In this document: piece by piece, positions 50,331 to 59,579 of the stretch
Layout: every line of letters begins with the position of its first letter
How positions within the stretch are numbered: the first letter of the stretch is position 1
From: JBCDBW01 sp039182965
GTDB lineage: Bacteria; Verrucomicrobiota; Verrucomicrobiia; Verrucomicrobiales; DEV007
Direction of reading: 5' to 3'
Assembly: GCA_039182965.1 (NCBI GenBank)
Contig: JBCDBW010000004.1
Coordinates: 1-64,000, forward strand
DNA: 64,000 nucleotides
Made by a program: the position numbers and the translations under genes
Notes under the pieces: model-generated
What the model was told of the DNA's origin: nothing
The model's database searches: none
The model's input: the letters and a program-made list of their open reading frames with translations, nothing else

Positions 50331-51491
50331 TTAGTAGACGTCGCGGCGATAGCGTTTGTCTTTTTTTAGCTGCTCGACGTATTCGGCGGCCTCCTCTTCG
50401 GTTTTGCCGCCTTGTTCGATGATGATCTCATGGATGGCGCGGTCGACATCAGGCGCCATGCGTTCGGCATCGCCGCAAACGTAGAAAATGGCACCTCGCT
50501 CGAGCCACTGCCAGAAATCGGCAGCTTCCTCCTTCATTTTGTGGTGGACGTAGATTTTGTGATCTTGGTCGCGGGACCATGCGGTGGTGATTTTGTTGAG
50601 GGTGCCGTCCGTGAGATAGGTGTCCCACTCGTCCTCGTAAAAGAAGCAAGATTCCTTGTGGATTTCTCCAAAGAAGAGCCATGCATCGCCCTTTGCGCCG
50701 GTGGCTTGGCGTTCCTGGAGGAAGGCGCGGAAGGGGGCGATGCCCGTACCCGGGCCGCACATGATGATCGGCGCCTCGTCGTCGGGTTCGGGGAGGCGGA
50801 AAGCTTTTCCGGGAGAGATGAAGCAAGGAACAGGGGTATCAGGCGTGATGCGATCGGCGAGCCAAGTGGAGCAAACACCCTTGCGCTCTCTTCCGTGGGA
50901 ATGGTAGAGAACGCTGGCGACGGTGAGGTGGCATTCGTTGGGCTTGGCTTTGAGGCTGGAGGCGATGGAGTAGAGACGGACGTTTAATTTTTTCAGGATA
51001 TCGACGAACTCCTGCGGTTTCCATTCCAGATCCGGGAACATGAGGAGGACGTCGACAATTTCGCGTCCCCAGAGATAGTCACTGAGCTCTTTCTTTTTTT
51101 CAGGTTCGAGAAGTGCGGCGATTTCAGCGGCGTCGTCGCCGGCCTTTTCCACGATTTTGTTGAGGAATTTTTTGTCTGGGATGGTAATGGCGCAAAGGCT
51201 GGTAAGGGTTTCGCGGAGGAGGTGTGGTTTCTTGTCGGGGCCGGTGACGGGCTCTTCGCCTGAAAAGCCGAGGGCGGCGAGTGTATCGTCGACTTGTTCG
51301 GGCCAATTTTCGGGCAGCACGGCTAGGGAATCGCCGGGTTCGTAGGCGAGACCTGAGTCCATGAGATCGACTTCGAAGTGCCAGGTTTCCTTTTCGCCGC
51401 AGTTTTCTGTGAGGAGTTTCGATCGTGGGACGCGAGCGAGAAGAGGATTTTTCCGATTGAAGGCGGGTTTAACGGGAGCGGGCGTATCCAT
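50331..51491 (-). CDS. CysJ-like NADPH/FAD reductase without flavodoxin domain
   Basis: 386 residues. It has the FAD-binding domain (AYEPGDSLAVLPEN, VRLYSIASSLKAKPNECHLT), the NADPH-binding part (CGPGTGIAPFRAFLQERQ) and VCGDAERMAPDVDRAIHEII with the C-terminal aromatic (RRDVY). The flavodoxin half of classic CysJ is missing, so this is the single-flavin type that could pair with a separate flavodoxin or electron acceptor, for example in sulfite reduction. Its stop at 50331 lies just upstream of nadD, whose start is unclear. Confidence 0.9.
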   Translation of the reverse strand: MDTPAPVKPAFNRKNPLLARVPRSKLLTENCGEKETWHFEVDLMDSGLAYEPGDSLAVLPENWPEQVDDTLAALGFSGEEPVTGPDKKPHLLRETLTSLCAITIPDKKFLNKIVEKAGDDAAEIAALLEPEKKKELSDYLWGREIVDVLLMFPDLEWKPQEFVDILKKLNVRLYSIASSLKAKPNECHLTVASVLYHSHGRERKGVCSTWLADRITPDTPVPCFISPGKAFRLPEPDDEAPIIMCGPGTGIAPFRAFLQERQATGAKGDAWLFFGEIHKESCFFYEDEWDTYLTDGTLNKITTAWSRDQDHKIYVHHKMKEEAADFWQWLERGAIFYVCGDAERMAPDVDRAIHEIIIEQGGKTEEEAAEYVEQLKKDKRYRRDVY

Positions 51492-51639
51492 GATAGCGGG
51501 AATCGTTTGATTGATTTGACAGGGTGGATGGGGGCCTTCGGAGGGAGCTTATGGGGGGAGATGCGTAAGTCAAGAGTGGAGCGGTGGAGGGGCGCTGATA
51601 GCTGGGGCGAACATTTCTTTCGCGTGCTAGGGACCCTTG

Positions 51640-52491
51640 ATGTATGGAGAGAGAGTGAATGGTTCGGCGATGATTTGGAAGTTGACGGGGGCAGCGATCA
51701 TCGTGTTTTGGGTGGTGATGACGGGGCAGTTGGCGCGGTTGATGTTGAATCCCGAGGGGAGTTCTCTGGCTGAGGTGCCGCCCGTGTTTGTCATGGATTT
51801 ATTTCTGGGGCGAGGGGAGACCTCGCCTTTGGTGGTTTTGCAGGGGGGACGGCAAGTGGGTGAAGTGAGCGTGGGGACGAACCGGGTAGTCTTGGAGCGG
51901 CTCGGGGATGAAATGGAGATGACGCAGGTGAACGTTGCGGGTTTTCTGGAGGTGGATCACCCGATGATTGAGGCGGATTCGATATCGGGTAAGGTGCGAT
52001 TTGATGTGGCGGACGACCTGACGTTACTGGGATTGGGGTTATTTGTGAGGCAACCTGGATCGGCGAGAGCGGTGGACATTGAGTATCGACCGGATCCGGT
52101 GGCATTGGTTTACCGGGTGTTGGAGCGTGGGGAGGTGGTCGAAGAGCTGAGACCGCTGGAGGATCCGGCGATGATGGTGCAGGCGCAAATGTTGCTGGGT
52201 ATGTGGGGAATGAGCGGAGTGACGATTCCCGCTGACGGAGGAGCTTCTTTGTTAGGTGGGCGAGAAGAAGGGGCGGTGTCGCTGATGCGAGCCTACCATG
52301 GGCAGGTAATCGTGCGAGAGCAGCGATTTCACGCATACGTGGTCGATCTCGGTTTGGGTGGGCAACGGTCGATCCGTTTGACCTTTAGTGAGGCGGGGGA
52401 ATTGATGCGTGTGGAAACGGGTTTGGACTATGAGTTATTGGCGGAGGTATTTGTGGCGGATGGTGAAATGGAAGAGATCGAAGGGTTTTAG
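51640..52491 (+). CDS. Hypothetical membrane-anchored protein
   Basis: About 283 residues. An N-terminal helix (MIWKLTGAAIIVFWVVMTGQ) is followed by an exported beta-rich domain: VVLQGGRQVGEVSVGTNRVV, FDVADDLTLLGLGLFVRQ and MRAYHGQVIVREQRFHAYVV. No family is recognised. ATG (51640), GTG (51655, with GGAGAG before it) and ATG (51670) are all possible starts. It lies 15 bases before an ABC ATPase gene, so the two are likely co-expressed and may form a complex at the inner membrane. Confidence 0.7.
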   Translation: MYGERVNGSAMIWKLTGAAIIVFWVVMTGQLARLMLNPEGSSLAEVPPVFVMDLFLGRGETSPLVVLQGGRQVGEVSVGTNRVVLERLGDEMEMTQVNVAGFLEVDHPMIEADSISGKVRFDVADDLTLLGLGLFVRQPGSARAVDIEYRPDPVALVYRVLERGEVVEELRPLEDPAMMVQAQMLLGMWGMSGVTIPADGGASLLGGREEGAVSLMRAYHGQVIVREQRFHAYVVDLGLGGQRSIRLTFSEAGELMRVETGLDYELLAEVFVADGEMEEIEGF

Positions 52492-52506
52492 CTGGGGAGC
52501 GTTATT

Positions 52507-53250
52507 GTGATCGAGATTGAAGGGTTGCGAATGCGATTTGGGGACTTGCTTGCGGTGGATGGAGTCGAGTTGATGATTCCCCAGGGAGAACTGTTTGCGT
52601 TTTTAGGGCCTAACGGTGCGGGCAAGACGACAACGATTCGGAATTTGACTGGTTTACTGAAGCCGACATCAGGTTGCGTGAGAATTTGTGGGATCGACAT
52701 GTTTGAGCGTCCGACAGAGGCGAAGGCACGCGTGGGGTATGTGCCCGACGTGCCGGTTTTTTATGAGAAGCTGACGGCGATGGAGTTCATGCATTTTATT
52801 GGTGATTTATTTGATGTGCCTGAGGAGCGGGCCGCAGAGGCGGGGGGGGAGTTGTTTGAGACCCTTCATCTCGTCGAGTATGCGAATCAGCAAATTGAGA
52901 CCTTGAGTCATGGGACGAAGCAGCGGCTAGCGATTGCTTCGGCATTGCTGCATGAACCGGAAGTGATGGTGATAGATGAGCCGATGATTGGATTGGATCC
53001 GTTGCATGCCCGCACGGTGAAAGAGCAATTGATGGCGTGTGCGGATCGAGGAATGACCGTCTTCATGTCGACGCACCTGCTGAACATTGCGGAAGAAATG
53101 GCGGACCGGATTGGGATTATCAATCGGGGTAAGTTGATTGCAGTGGGAGCACTCGAAGATTTGAAGGCCGGTGGAAATGGGGAGGCGGGTGACGCTCTGG
53201 AGAAGATTTTTTTGGATTTGGTAGCGGAGGACAGTTCGTCAACTGGTTAG
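52507..53250 (+). CDS. ABC transporter ATP-binding protein
   Basis: 247 residues. Walker A is GPNGAGKTTTIRNLTG, the signature is TLSHGTKQRLAIASALLHEP and Walker B is VMVIDEPMIGLDP, with the switch His in FMSTHLLNIAEEMA. The Q-loop is YVPDVPVFYE. The type is that of CcmA/NatA-like ATPases with GNGE-rich C-terminus. The GTG at 52507 has GGGGAG upstream. No permease gene is adjacent, and the neighbours have only single helices, so the membrane partner must be elsewhere or unusual. Confidence 0.93.
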   Translation: MIEIEGLRMRFGDLLAVDGVELMIPQGELFAFLGPNGAGKTTTIRNLTGLLKPTSGCVRICGIDMFERPTEAKARVGYVPDVPVFYEKLTAMEFMHFIGDLFDVPEERAAEAGGELFETLHLVEYANQQIETLSHGTKQRLAIASALLHEPEVMVIDEPMIGLDPLHARTVKEQLMACADRGMTVFMSTHLLNIAEEMADRIGIINRGKLIAVGALEDLKAGGNGEAGDALEKIFLDLVAEDSSSTG

Positions 53251-53304
53251 GGTGAAGGGAAAGATTGCGGGTGTGAGAGCGATCGGGCTATAGTCTTGGA
53301 GCTT

Positions 53305-54471
53305 ATGGCGTTTTTGAAACGGAGCATACTGGTTCTGGCATTGATTGGCGTGGGTGCGGTTGTGGCGGCGGAGTTGATACTTCGTTTTTTTTATCCGCAA
53401 CCGACGCAGGCAGCGGTGACGGTGGTGCTTCGGAATGATTTTACGGGTGCGGATCCGAAGGTGGAATATGCCCTCAATGAGCAGTCGTTGCGCGTGGTTA
53501 ATTGGGATGTGGGCGGGAAAGAGCCGGGGGCGAGGCGTATTTTGTTTGTGGGGGGCACGTCGACGGATGCGATACTGCACAATGCGGAGGATACTTGGTG
53601 GGGTCAGGTGTGGGCGCGGATACAAGAGATGACCCCGTTTGAGGTAGAAGCGGCAGCTTATTCGACGGGAGGCGACATGATACTCGAATCGGCGCGGTGG
53701 TGTGATGAGTATCTTGAAAAATTGGACGTTGATTTGTTAGTCGTGAATTTTGGGTTAGGCGATGTTTTGAACCGAGGGACAATGTATCGCTATGATCCGG
53801 ACCGTTTTTACAAGATACGGCTTGATTCGCGATCGGCGTGGAAGCAGACGATGACGGAATGGTCTCATCTTTATCGTTTCTTTCGCAATCACCGTAACCG
53901 CAGTCGGAGCGCTCAGCGGCAGCGGGTGTTGGGTCGGGAGAATTACTTGGCGGAAGTCTTCGAGCGGCGTCAGCGGGAGTATGGGGCGCTTCCGCGAGTT
54001 GATGGGATAAGCCGGGCGGTTCAGAATGATCCGTTGTTGGAATATCTGGATGGGATTGACAAGATGATTGAGTTGGCGCGGCGGACGGGAACGCAGTTGT
54101 TGGTGTTGGGTGAGCCGGTTTTGAATCATGCTTTGTTGGGGCCGGACGAGGTGCGGTCGTTGCGGGCTCCGGTGGTGACGGGGCCGATGGTGACCTCTGA
54201 CCTCGCTCGTCCGGACCCAGCGTGGATCGATGGGGAAGTGGATCGGTTTTATGAATCGGGGAAGGCGCGGTGCACGGAGGAGGAAGTCATGTTTTATTCT
54301 TTGAATGGTCGGATTGTGAAGTCGGGGCGGTATTTCATGGATGACACCATGCTTACTCTGGCTGGGGGAAGCGCGGTGGCGGATAAAGTGGTGCCCTTGG
54401 TGAACGCGCTGTTGACGGGAGCACCAGCAATCGAACCGGCGCCGATGCCCGAGGGTGTTGGCAGCCCGTGA
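53305..54471 (+). CDS. Membrane-anchored SGNH-hydrolase-like protein
   Basis: 388 residues from ATG 53305, preceded by GGAG. One N-terminal helix (SILVLALIGVGAVVAAELIL) anchors a large exported domain. The start of the fold ILFVGGTSTDAILHNAEDTW matches the Ser block of GDSL/SGNH enzymes with GGTS in place of GDS. YSTGGDMILESARW and LLVVNFGLGDVLNRGTMYRY follow as blocks II-III (G and N positions), and a late Asp/His pair is not certain. An acyl-esterase or a non-catalytic relative is possible. It follows the ABC ATPase by 54 bases. Confidence 0.72.
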   Translation: MAFLKRSILVLALIGVGAVVAAELILRFFYPQPTQAAVTVVLRNDFTGADPKVEYALNEQSLRVVNWDVGGKEPGARRILFVGGTSTDAILHNAEDTWWGQVWARIQEMTPFEVEAAAYSTGGDMILESARWCDEYLEKLDVDLLVVNFGLGDVLNRGTMYRYDPDRFYKIRLDSRSAWKQTMTEWSHLYRFFRNHRNRSRSAQRQRVLGRENYLAEVFERRQREYGALPRVDGISRAVQNDPLLEYLDGIDKMIELARRTGTQLLVLGEPVLNHALLGPDEVRSLRAPVVTGPMVTSDLARPDPAWIDGEVDRFYESGKARCTEEEVMFYSLNGRIVKSGRYFMDDTMLTLAGGSAVADKVVPLVNALLTGAPAIEPAPMPEGVGSP

Positions 54472-54578
54472 GTTAGGGCAATGGGTTGGGCGGGGGTGGG
54501 GAAAGAATTGGGAGATTTCGGGTGATGATGGTGGATGGTGGGCGGGGTGACCTGGTGTGGCAAAGTGTCAGATTCTGC

Positions 54579-54609
54579 TTTACAGGGCCGTGGCGATACG
54601 CGACATAAT
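54579..54609 (+). promoter_or_regulatory. Possible promoter of the TolQ-ExbD operon
   Basis: TTTACA (54579-54584) and CATAAT (54604-54609) are separated by 19 bases, slightly long for sigma-70. The transcript would begin about 60 bases before the ATG at 54679. Confidence 0.38.
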
Positions 54610-54678
54610 GGACCTTTCAAAACTCCCCAGACCGCTCGGATATGTCATTCGGGCGACACTACCAACGAGACTATCATC

Positions 54679-55485
54679 ATGTTGCATCATCGTTATTATT
54701 ACACTGGAGCGAAGGCGCTTCTTATCATCACAGGTATTTTTCTTGTCATGGCTCTATTCGGTCCTGAATTGATTGCCCAAGAAGAAGGCGGAGAGGCGGA
54801 GCCGGCTCCGACAACGATGTGGACGCAGATTAGGCAGGGCGGATGGGCGATGATTCCCCTTGCGATCTTCTCGGTCGGGTTGATTGCGTTAGCTGTTTAC
54901 AATTTTTTGCAACTTGGGAAAAAGAAATTCATCCCACCGGAATTGCAGGAGAGCTTAATGGCGAACATGAGCGAGTGTCGGGTTCGTAGTGCGATTGAAG
55001 TCTCGGCTGAGAGTCCCAGCTATCTTGGGCGGATGATGGCAACGGCATTGCCTCATGTGGATGCGACGGATGCGGAGACCTTGGGGCGAGACGATGTGGA
55101 CGATGCGATTGCGGAGTTTACGGTGAAGGAGAACCGGGGATACATGGCGGCGATTACCTGGTTTTCGATTATTTCCCAGGCCGCACCGATGGTTGGTCTG
55201 TTAGGGACGGTTTCCGGTATGATCAAGGCGTTTGCCACCCTGGGAACGACGGGGGCATCGGATCCGTCGAAACTGGCGGCCAATATTTCCGAGGCTTTGA
55301 TCACGACGGCGAGCGGCCTTGTCGTGGCGATTCCGGCGTTGTTTGTCTTTTTCTTTTTCAAGAATATGTTAGCTAAGCGGGTTGCGGAGTGTCACACGGT
55401 AGCCTTTGAGGCGATGGACGCGAGCATTGCGGCAGTGAATGCCGAGCAGCAGTTTGCGAAAGTTCCGGAGGGATTACACGGTTGA
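54679..55485 (+). CDS. MotA/TolQ/ExbB proton channel family protein
   Basis: About 268 residues from the ATG at 54679 (MLHHRYYYTGAKALLIITGI); earlier in-frame codons are not protein-like. An extra N-terminal helix or signal precedes the three family helices: WAMIPLAIFSVGLIALAVYN, ISQAAPMVGLLGTVSGMIKA and TTASGLVVAIPALFVFFFFK. The last two carry the conserved TolQ motifs (GLLGTVxGM, T...GLxVAIPA). It forms a proton-driven channel with the two ExbD proteins encoded next. Confidence 0.94.
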   Translation: MLHHRYYYTGAKALLIITGIFLVMALFGPELIAQEEGGEAEPAPTTMWTQIRQGGWAMIPLAIFSVGLIALAVYNFLQLGKKKFIPPELQESLMANMSECRVRSAIEVSAESPSYLGRMMATALPHVDATDAETLGRDDVDDAIAEFTVKENRGYMAAITWFSIISQAAPMVGLLGTVSGMIKAFATLGTTGASDPSKLAANISEALITTASGLVVAIPALFVFFFFKNMLAKRVAECHTVAFEAMDASIAAVNAEQQFAKVPEGLHG

Positions 55486-55538
55486 TGAGAAACGGTGTAG
55501 CTGCTTTGAGATCAATTTCCTGAAGAGCAAAAGAGCGA

Positions 55539-55988
55539 ATGGCATCGAGAAAACTGACAGAAGCCTCGAAGGGTCCGGACGAGGATTTGAAGGTGGATAT
55601 GTCACCGATGATCGATCTGGTATTTCTGTTGCTGATTTTCTTTATGGTGAATTCGACGTTGATTCTCACGAGGATCGACAAGGAAGTGGAGATTCCGGTG
55701 GCCAAGGAGGCGGAAGTGGCCAAGTCGGCAGAGGGTCGGATTGTGGTCAACATACGGGAGAACGGTGACATGTTGAACGTGGATTTACAGCCTCTTGAGG
55801 ACGAGGATGCCGTGGCGCGATACGTTCGCGAGGTCAAGGCGCTTCACGAGGCAAATAATATCAAATCTCGTTTGTATGTGCGTGCGGACCGGGCGGTAGA
55901 GGTGAAGCAGATCAAGAAGGCGGTAACGGGTGCCGGTGCGGCGGGAGTCATTGACGTTATTTTCTCTAGTTACGTCACTGACAAGTAG
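55539..55988 (+). CDS. ExbD/TolR-family protein (first copy)
   Basis: 149 residues. A short cytoplasmic start is followed by VDMSPMIDLVFLLLIFFMVN, the single helix with the proton-coupling Asp, and a periplasmic domain ending VTGAGAAGVIDVIFSSYVTD, as expected for ExbD/TolR. It lies 53 bases after the TolQ-like gene and 12 before the second copy. Two divergent ExbD copies with one TolQ suggest a heteromeric stator. Confidence 0.94.
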   Translation: MASRKLTEASKGPDEDLKVDMSPMIDLVFLLLIFFMVNSTLILTRIDKEVEIPVAKEAEVAKSAEGRIVVNIRENGDMLNVDLQPLEDEDAVARYVREVKALHEANNIKSRLYVRADRAVEVKQIKKAVTGAGAAGVIDVIFSSYVTDK

Positions 55989-56000
55989 ACTAATTCAGGC

Positions 56001-56459
56001 ATGGGAAGGAAGCACACATTAAAGGCGGAACCGGATGATGAACCGGAGCTTTCGATTGCGCCGTTAATTGATGTGAGTTTTCTTTTGCTGATCTATTTCC
56101 TTGTGACCTCGACTTTGCAAAAGAGGGAAGCGGATTTGGGATTGCAGCTACCGACGCAGAATCCGGACAGTTCAGCAACTGACGTGCAGATTGACCAGAT
56201 GACGATCGAAGTTGATTCCGAAGGGGCGATCGTTGTGAACAGCGAGGTTTTGGACACGAATGCGGAGTCCCGGGAATTACCTGGATTGAAGGGGAAGTTG
56301 GACGAATACAAGCGGATTGCGGAATTGTCTCAATCGAAACCGTTAGTGGTAGTTGCGGCGGACGATCTTTCGAAGGGGCAACGTTTGGTCGACGTCTTAA
56401 ATGCTTTGGCGGATGCGGACATCACCCATGTGACCTTGACGGGCTTCAAGGAAGAGTAG
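56001..56459 (+). CDS. ExbD/TolR-family protein (second copy)
   Basis: 152 residues. The helix is LSIAPLIDVSFLLLIYFLVT with the conserved Asp; the periplasmic domain ends LADADITHVTLTGFKEE. It differs clearly from the first copy (different length of the periplasmic linker and little identity beyond the helix), so it is not a recent duplication. Together with the TolQ-like and TPR proteins it forms the core of the operon. Confidence 0.94.
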   Translation: MGRKHTLKAEPDDEPELSIAPLIDVSFLLLIYFLVTSTLQKREADLGLQLPTQNPDSSATDVQIDQMTIEVDSEGAIVVNSEVLDTNAESRELPGLKGKLDEYKRIAELSQSKPLVVVAADDLSKGQRLVDVLNALADADITHVTLTGFKEE

Positions 56460-56607
56460 TTGATGCGCAACGCATTGGTAGTGATGATCTGAAAACCCCA
56501 AGGCCTTCGGAACCCGGAAGACGCTGTGAATTTTCCGCGGCGGTTAGACTTTCGGGACGGTCCATTTGACAGTATAGTATCTATAGATCTTGCCCCCCAA
56601 CCCACTC

Positions 56608-59565
56608 ATGAAACACCCCTTCACGAAGACGCTTTTCGGCTGTGTCGCTTCCGTCCTTTTCGCCATATTGATTGTTCCGGCTGATGTCCGTGGGCAGGAC
56701 TCGATTGAGGTGCTTTACAACAAATCGATTGCCGCGATGAATGAGGGCAATTGGGAGGAGGGGCTAAAGCTTTGCGATAGCATTATCGCGGAGTATGGCG
56801 AGTTCGCGCTTCCTGATTACGGACCGATGTTCGGGGGCATTTATTACAACAAGGGTTTTTGTGAAATGAAGTTGAAGGAATACGCCAAGGCGGCGGAGTC
56901 TTTCAAAACGAGCAACGAGACTTTCTATAATCTGCGACCGGACGATCCTCGTGGCGATGTCCGAGAGAGCATCAATCCGTATGAGAAGCGTGCTGTTTTC
57001 CAGTGGGCTTTGTGTGAGCAGTTGGCGCAGAATTACGAGGAAGCCCTGAAGTTGTATGAGAAATTTCAGAGTCTGAATCCCGATCCCGATGAATTTGAAC
57101 CGGGGGCGTATTTCATTAACCTCGCGATTTGTCAATCCAATGTGGGTCAAATGGCAGAGGCTAAGGGGAGTCTGAAGCGTGTTTTTGACAATCAGGTCGC
57201 TTACAAGGTGAAGACGCCGAGTTTGATTCAAGGGTTCTTTCATCTGGGGATGGCTTGGGTGAAGAAAGGAGCGGAGGATCCGAAGGTAATGGTCGGGGCA
57301 AACGAGTTTTTGGATGATTACATGGCGCGTTTGAGGCTGCGGGCGTGGGAGATGCAGCGATACAATCCTTTGATTGTGCAATTGGCGCAGCAGGCGGGAC
57401 AGGCAAAGCAATTTGAATTTGCCTTGCGGGTCTACAGCCTCTATGCGGGCCTCGAGGATGCGAAAGCCGATTTGCTGGATCGGGCTTCGGAATACGGTGG
57501 TGTTACGGAGAAGTTGCAAATTGAGATCGACAAGATTGACGAGGAGTTGGCGAAGCCGGATCCGTTGGATGTGAATGTTTTGCGTGGGATTGCGGCTTGT
57601 TATGACGGGGTGGGTGACTTGGAGGCCTACTATATTTTGTATCAAGATATCGAGCGTCGGTATCAGGACAGTGCGGAACGGCCGGCGATCTTATTTGGTG
57701 CCACTCGTGGGGCGGCGGGAACGGGTGATGTAGAGGGAACGCAACGCTATGGGTTGGAGTTCATTGAGAATTTTCCGACGCACGAACTGTATGACCAGGT
57801 ATCGAGTTTAATGATCGGCACCTTGTTTCAGGAGCGCGAATACGAGACGTGCATTGAGATCGCCTTAGACGTTCGTGACACGTTGGATGAGGGATCGAAG
57901 GCGCGGGACATCATCGAGTTTATCTTGGGGGGGTCCTATTATTACCTGACGCAGTATGAGGAAGCGCAGCCGGTATTGGACGGGCATGTCGAGGTCTACC
58001 CGAACAGTCCTTACGTCGTGAACTCGCGTTATTTTCAGCCGAGCAATCTGATGAAGATGGATCAATACGACAAGGCAGCTGTTTTGTTTGATTCATACAT
58101 CGCGGATTTTCCGGAATCACCGCTTCTAGATGTGGCGTTGTTTGAGCGGGCTCTTTGTGAATACATTTTGCAAGATGAGAATTTCGATCGGGCCCTAGAA
58201 TTGATTGAGCGTTTGGAGAACGAGTTTCCCGGGTCGACGGTTCTGGACAGTGCCTTGGTTTTGAAGGGGGACATCCTGGTGACGATTGAGGATTACGCGG
58301 GTGCGGAGGAAGCATATGCCGGGGCACGGACGGCTGCGGAGGCCCTGGGAAATGCGGACGAGGCGTCGAACGCGCTCAGCAAGCTGGTGGATGTGTTAGT
58401 TAAGCAGGAAAAGTGGGAAGGAGCGGGAACGGCGTATGACGAATTTTTCGCTCAGTATCCGGAGAGCGATCATCGTATCAAGGTAGCGGTTTCGGGGATG
58501 GACGCGTTGATACAGCTCGACCGGACGGTGGAGGGGTTGGATTGTCTGGAAGACATCATTGTTGAAGTGAGCAAGGAAGAGGACTCCGAAGGATTGGAGG
58601 CGGCGATCAATTCTTATGTGACGATCTCGAAGGACGAGATCGGAGTGGATGCCACGATTCAAAAGTTGGATAACTATGATGGCTTAGACGAGTCGAAGGC
58701 GTTATTGGCGTGGGTATTGATTTCGAAAATTGAGTTGTTGGAGGGTTTGATCGGTGGTCTTGATGAGGGCGATCCGGAATTAGCGAAGCGTCAGGATGCG
58801 ATTGACAAGTCTTTCGCGATGTTGCGTGAGTATGAGCGTGCTGAGTTGAGCAATTACATTTTGCTAGCGTTGGGGCGGTATATTGCGACGACGGACAATC
58901 CATTTTTGGCGGTGGATTGGTTTGAAGAGATTCTTGGCCGGCCATCGAGCGACATTCATCCCTTTGCGTTGGTGGAGTTGGCGAAGATTGAGGCGGGCTC
59001 AAAGGATGCGGCTGAGCTGGCGAAGGCGGAGGAGCGATTCCGGAGGGTAATTGATGTTTACCAGACCAAGGAGCTGTTGAGAGAGGCCTACCTCGGGTTA
59101 ATGGACTTGTATTTGAACAAGGAAGACTGGGAGAAGCTCTACGATTCGGCCGAAAAGTTTTTGGAGAATCGCAACAATCGGACGGGGCGGCCGAAGGCGA
59201 ATTTCATGATTGCGCGGGCGTATGAGGGCAAAGGGGAACTGGGGCGGGCGCAGCAGGCTTATTTGAATGTGTATGTCTTGTTCAAGGCTTACCTGGACTG
59301 GGGGCCGCGAGCGATGCTGCGCAATGCGAACATCGAGTGGGAGAAGGGGACGGACGCGGGTAAGCTGGCGGCCTATCGGATGTTGCTCGAGGTGCAGGAT
59401 ACGCTGGGCCATTTAGTCGGGGAACCGAATGATGATTGGTTGCGAATGTGCAACCGGCGACTGGACGAAATTTTAGAGACTCCGGGGATGCAGGAAATGA
59501 TTGCGACGGATGACGCGCGTATTGCGGAGGAGAAGGCGGCGAAGCAGCGATTTGAACAAGAATAG
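56608..59565 (+). CDS. Large exported TPR protein of the TolQ-ExbD operon
   Basis: About 985 residues from the ATG at 56608, with signal MKHPFTKTLFGCVASVLFAI. The whole mature protein is helical TPR-like repeats. Examples are YNKSIAAMNEGNWEEGLKLC near the start, YYYLTQYEEAQPVLDGHVEV in the middle and MIARAYEGKGELGRAQQAYL near the end. Single-domain scaffold of this size suggests a periplasmic arm that links the ExbD stators to partners or outer membrane. It is well separated (148 bases) from exbD2, so it may also have its own promoter; TTGACA (56566-56571) is present but no clear -10 follows. Confidence 0.88.
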   Translation: MKHPFTKTLFGCVASVLFAILIVPADVRGQDSIEVLYNKSIAAMNEGNWEEGLKLCDSIIAEYGEFALPDYGPMFGGIYYNKGFCEMKLKEYAKAAESFKTSNETFYNLRPDDPRGDVRESINPYEKRAVFQWALCEQLAQNYEEALKLYEKFQSLNPDPDEFEPGAYFINLAICQSNVGQMAEAKGSLKRVFDNQVAYKVKTPSLIQGFFHLGMAWVKKGAEDPKVMVGANEFLDDYMARLRLRAWEMQRYNPLIVQLAQQAGQAKQFEFALRVYSLYAGLEDAKADLLDRASEYGGVTEKLQIEIDKIDEELAKPDPLDVNVLRGIAACYDGVGDLEAYYILYQDIERRYQDSAERPAILFGATRGAAGTGDVEGTQRYGLEFIENFPTHELYDQVSSLMIGTLFQEREYETCIEIALDVRDTLDEGSKARDIIEFILGGSYYYLTQYEEAQPVLDGHVEVYPNSPYVVNSRYFQPSNLMKMDQYDKAAVLFDSYIADFPESPLLDVALFERALCEYILQDENFDRALELIERLENEFPGSTVLDSALVLKGDILVTIEDYAGAEEAYAGARTAAEALGNADEASNALSKLVDVLVKQEKWEGAGTAYDEFFAQYPESDHRIKVAVSGMDALIQLDRTVEGLDCLEDIIVEVSKEEDSEGLEAAINSYVTISKDEIGVDATIQKLDNYDGLDESKALLAWVLISKIELLEGLIGGLDEGDPELAKRQDAIDKSFAMLREYERAELSNYILLALGRYIATTDNPFLAVDWFEEILGRPSSDIHPFALVELAKIEAGSKDAAELAKAEERFRRVIDVYQTKELLREAYLGLMDLYLNKEDWEKLYDSAEKFLENRNNRTGRPKANFMIARAYEGKGELGRAQQAYLNVYVLFKAYLDWGPRAMLRNANIEWEKGTDAGKLAAYRMLLEVQDTLGHLVGEPNDDWLRMCNRRLDEILETPGMQEMIATDDARIAEEKAAKQRFEQE

Positions 59566-59579
59566 ACTTCGAGAGAGCG

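Noticed and set aside
56566..56594. Promoter with TTGACA at 56566-56571 before the large TPR gene
   Set aside because: No acceptable -10 box lies 16-18 bases downstream; the gene may be read from the upstream operon.
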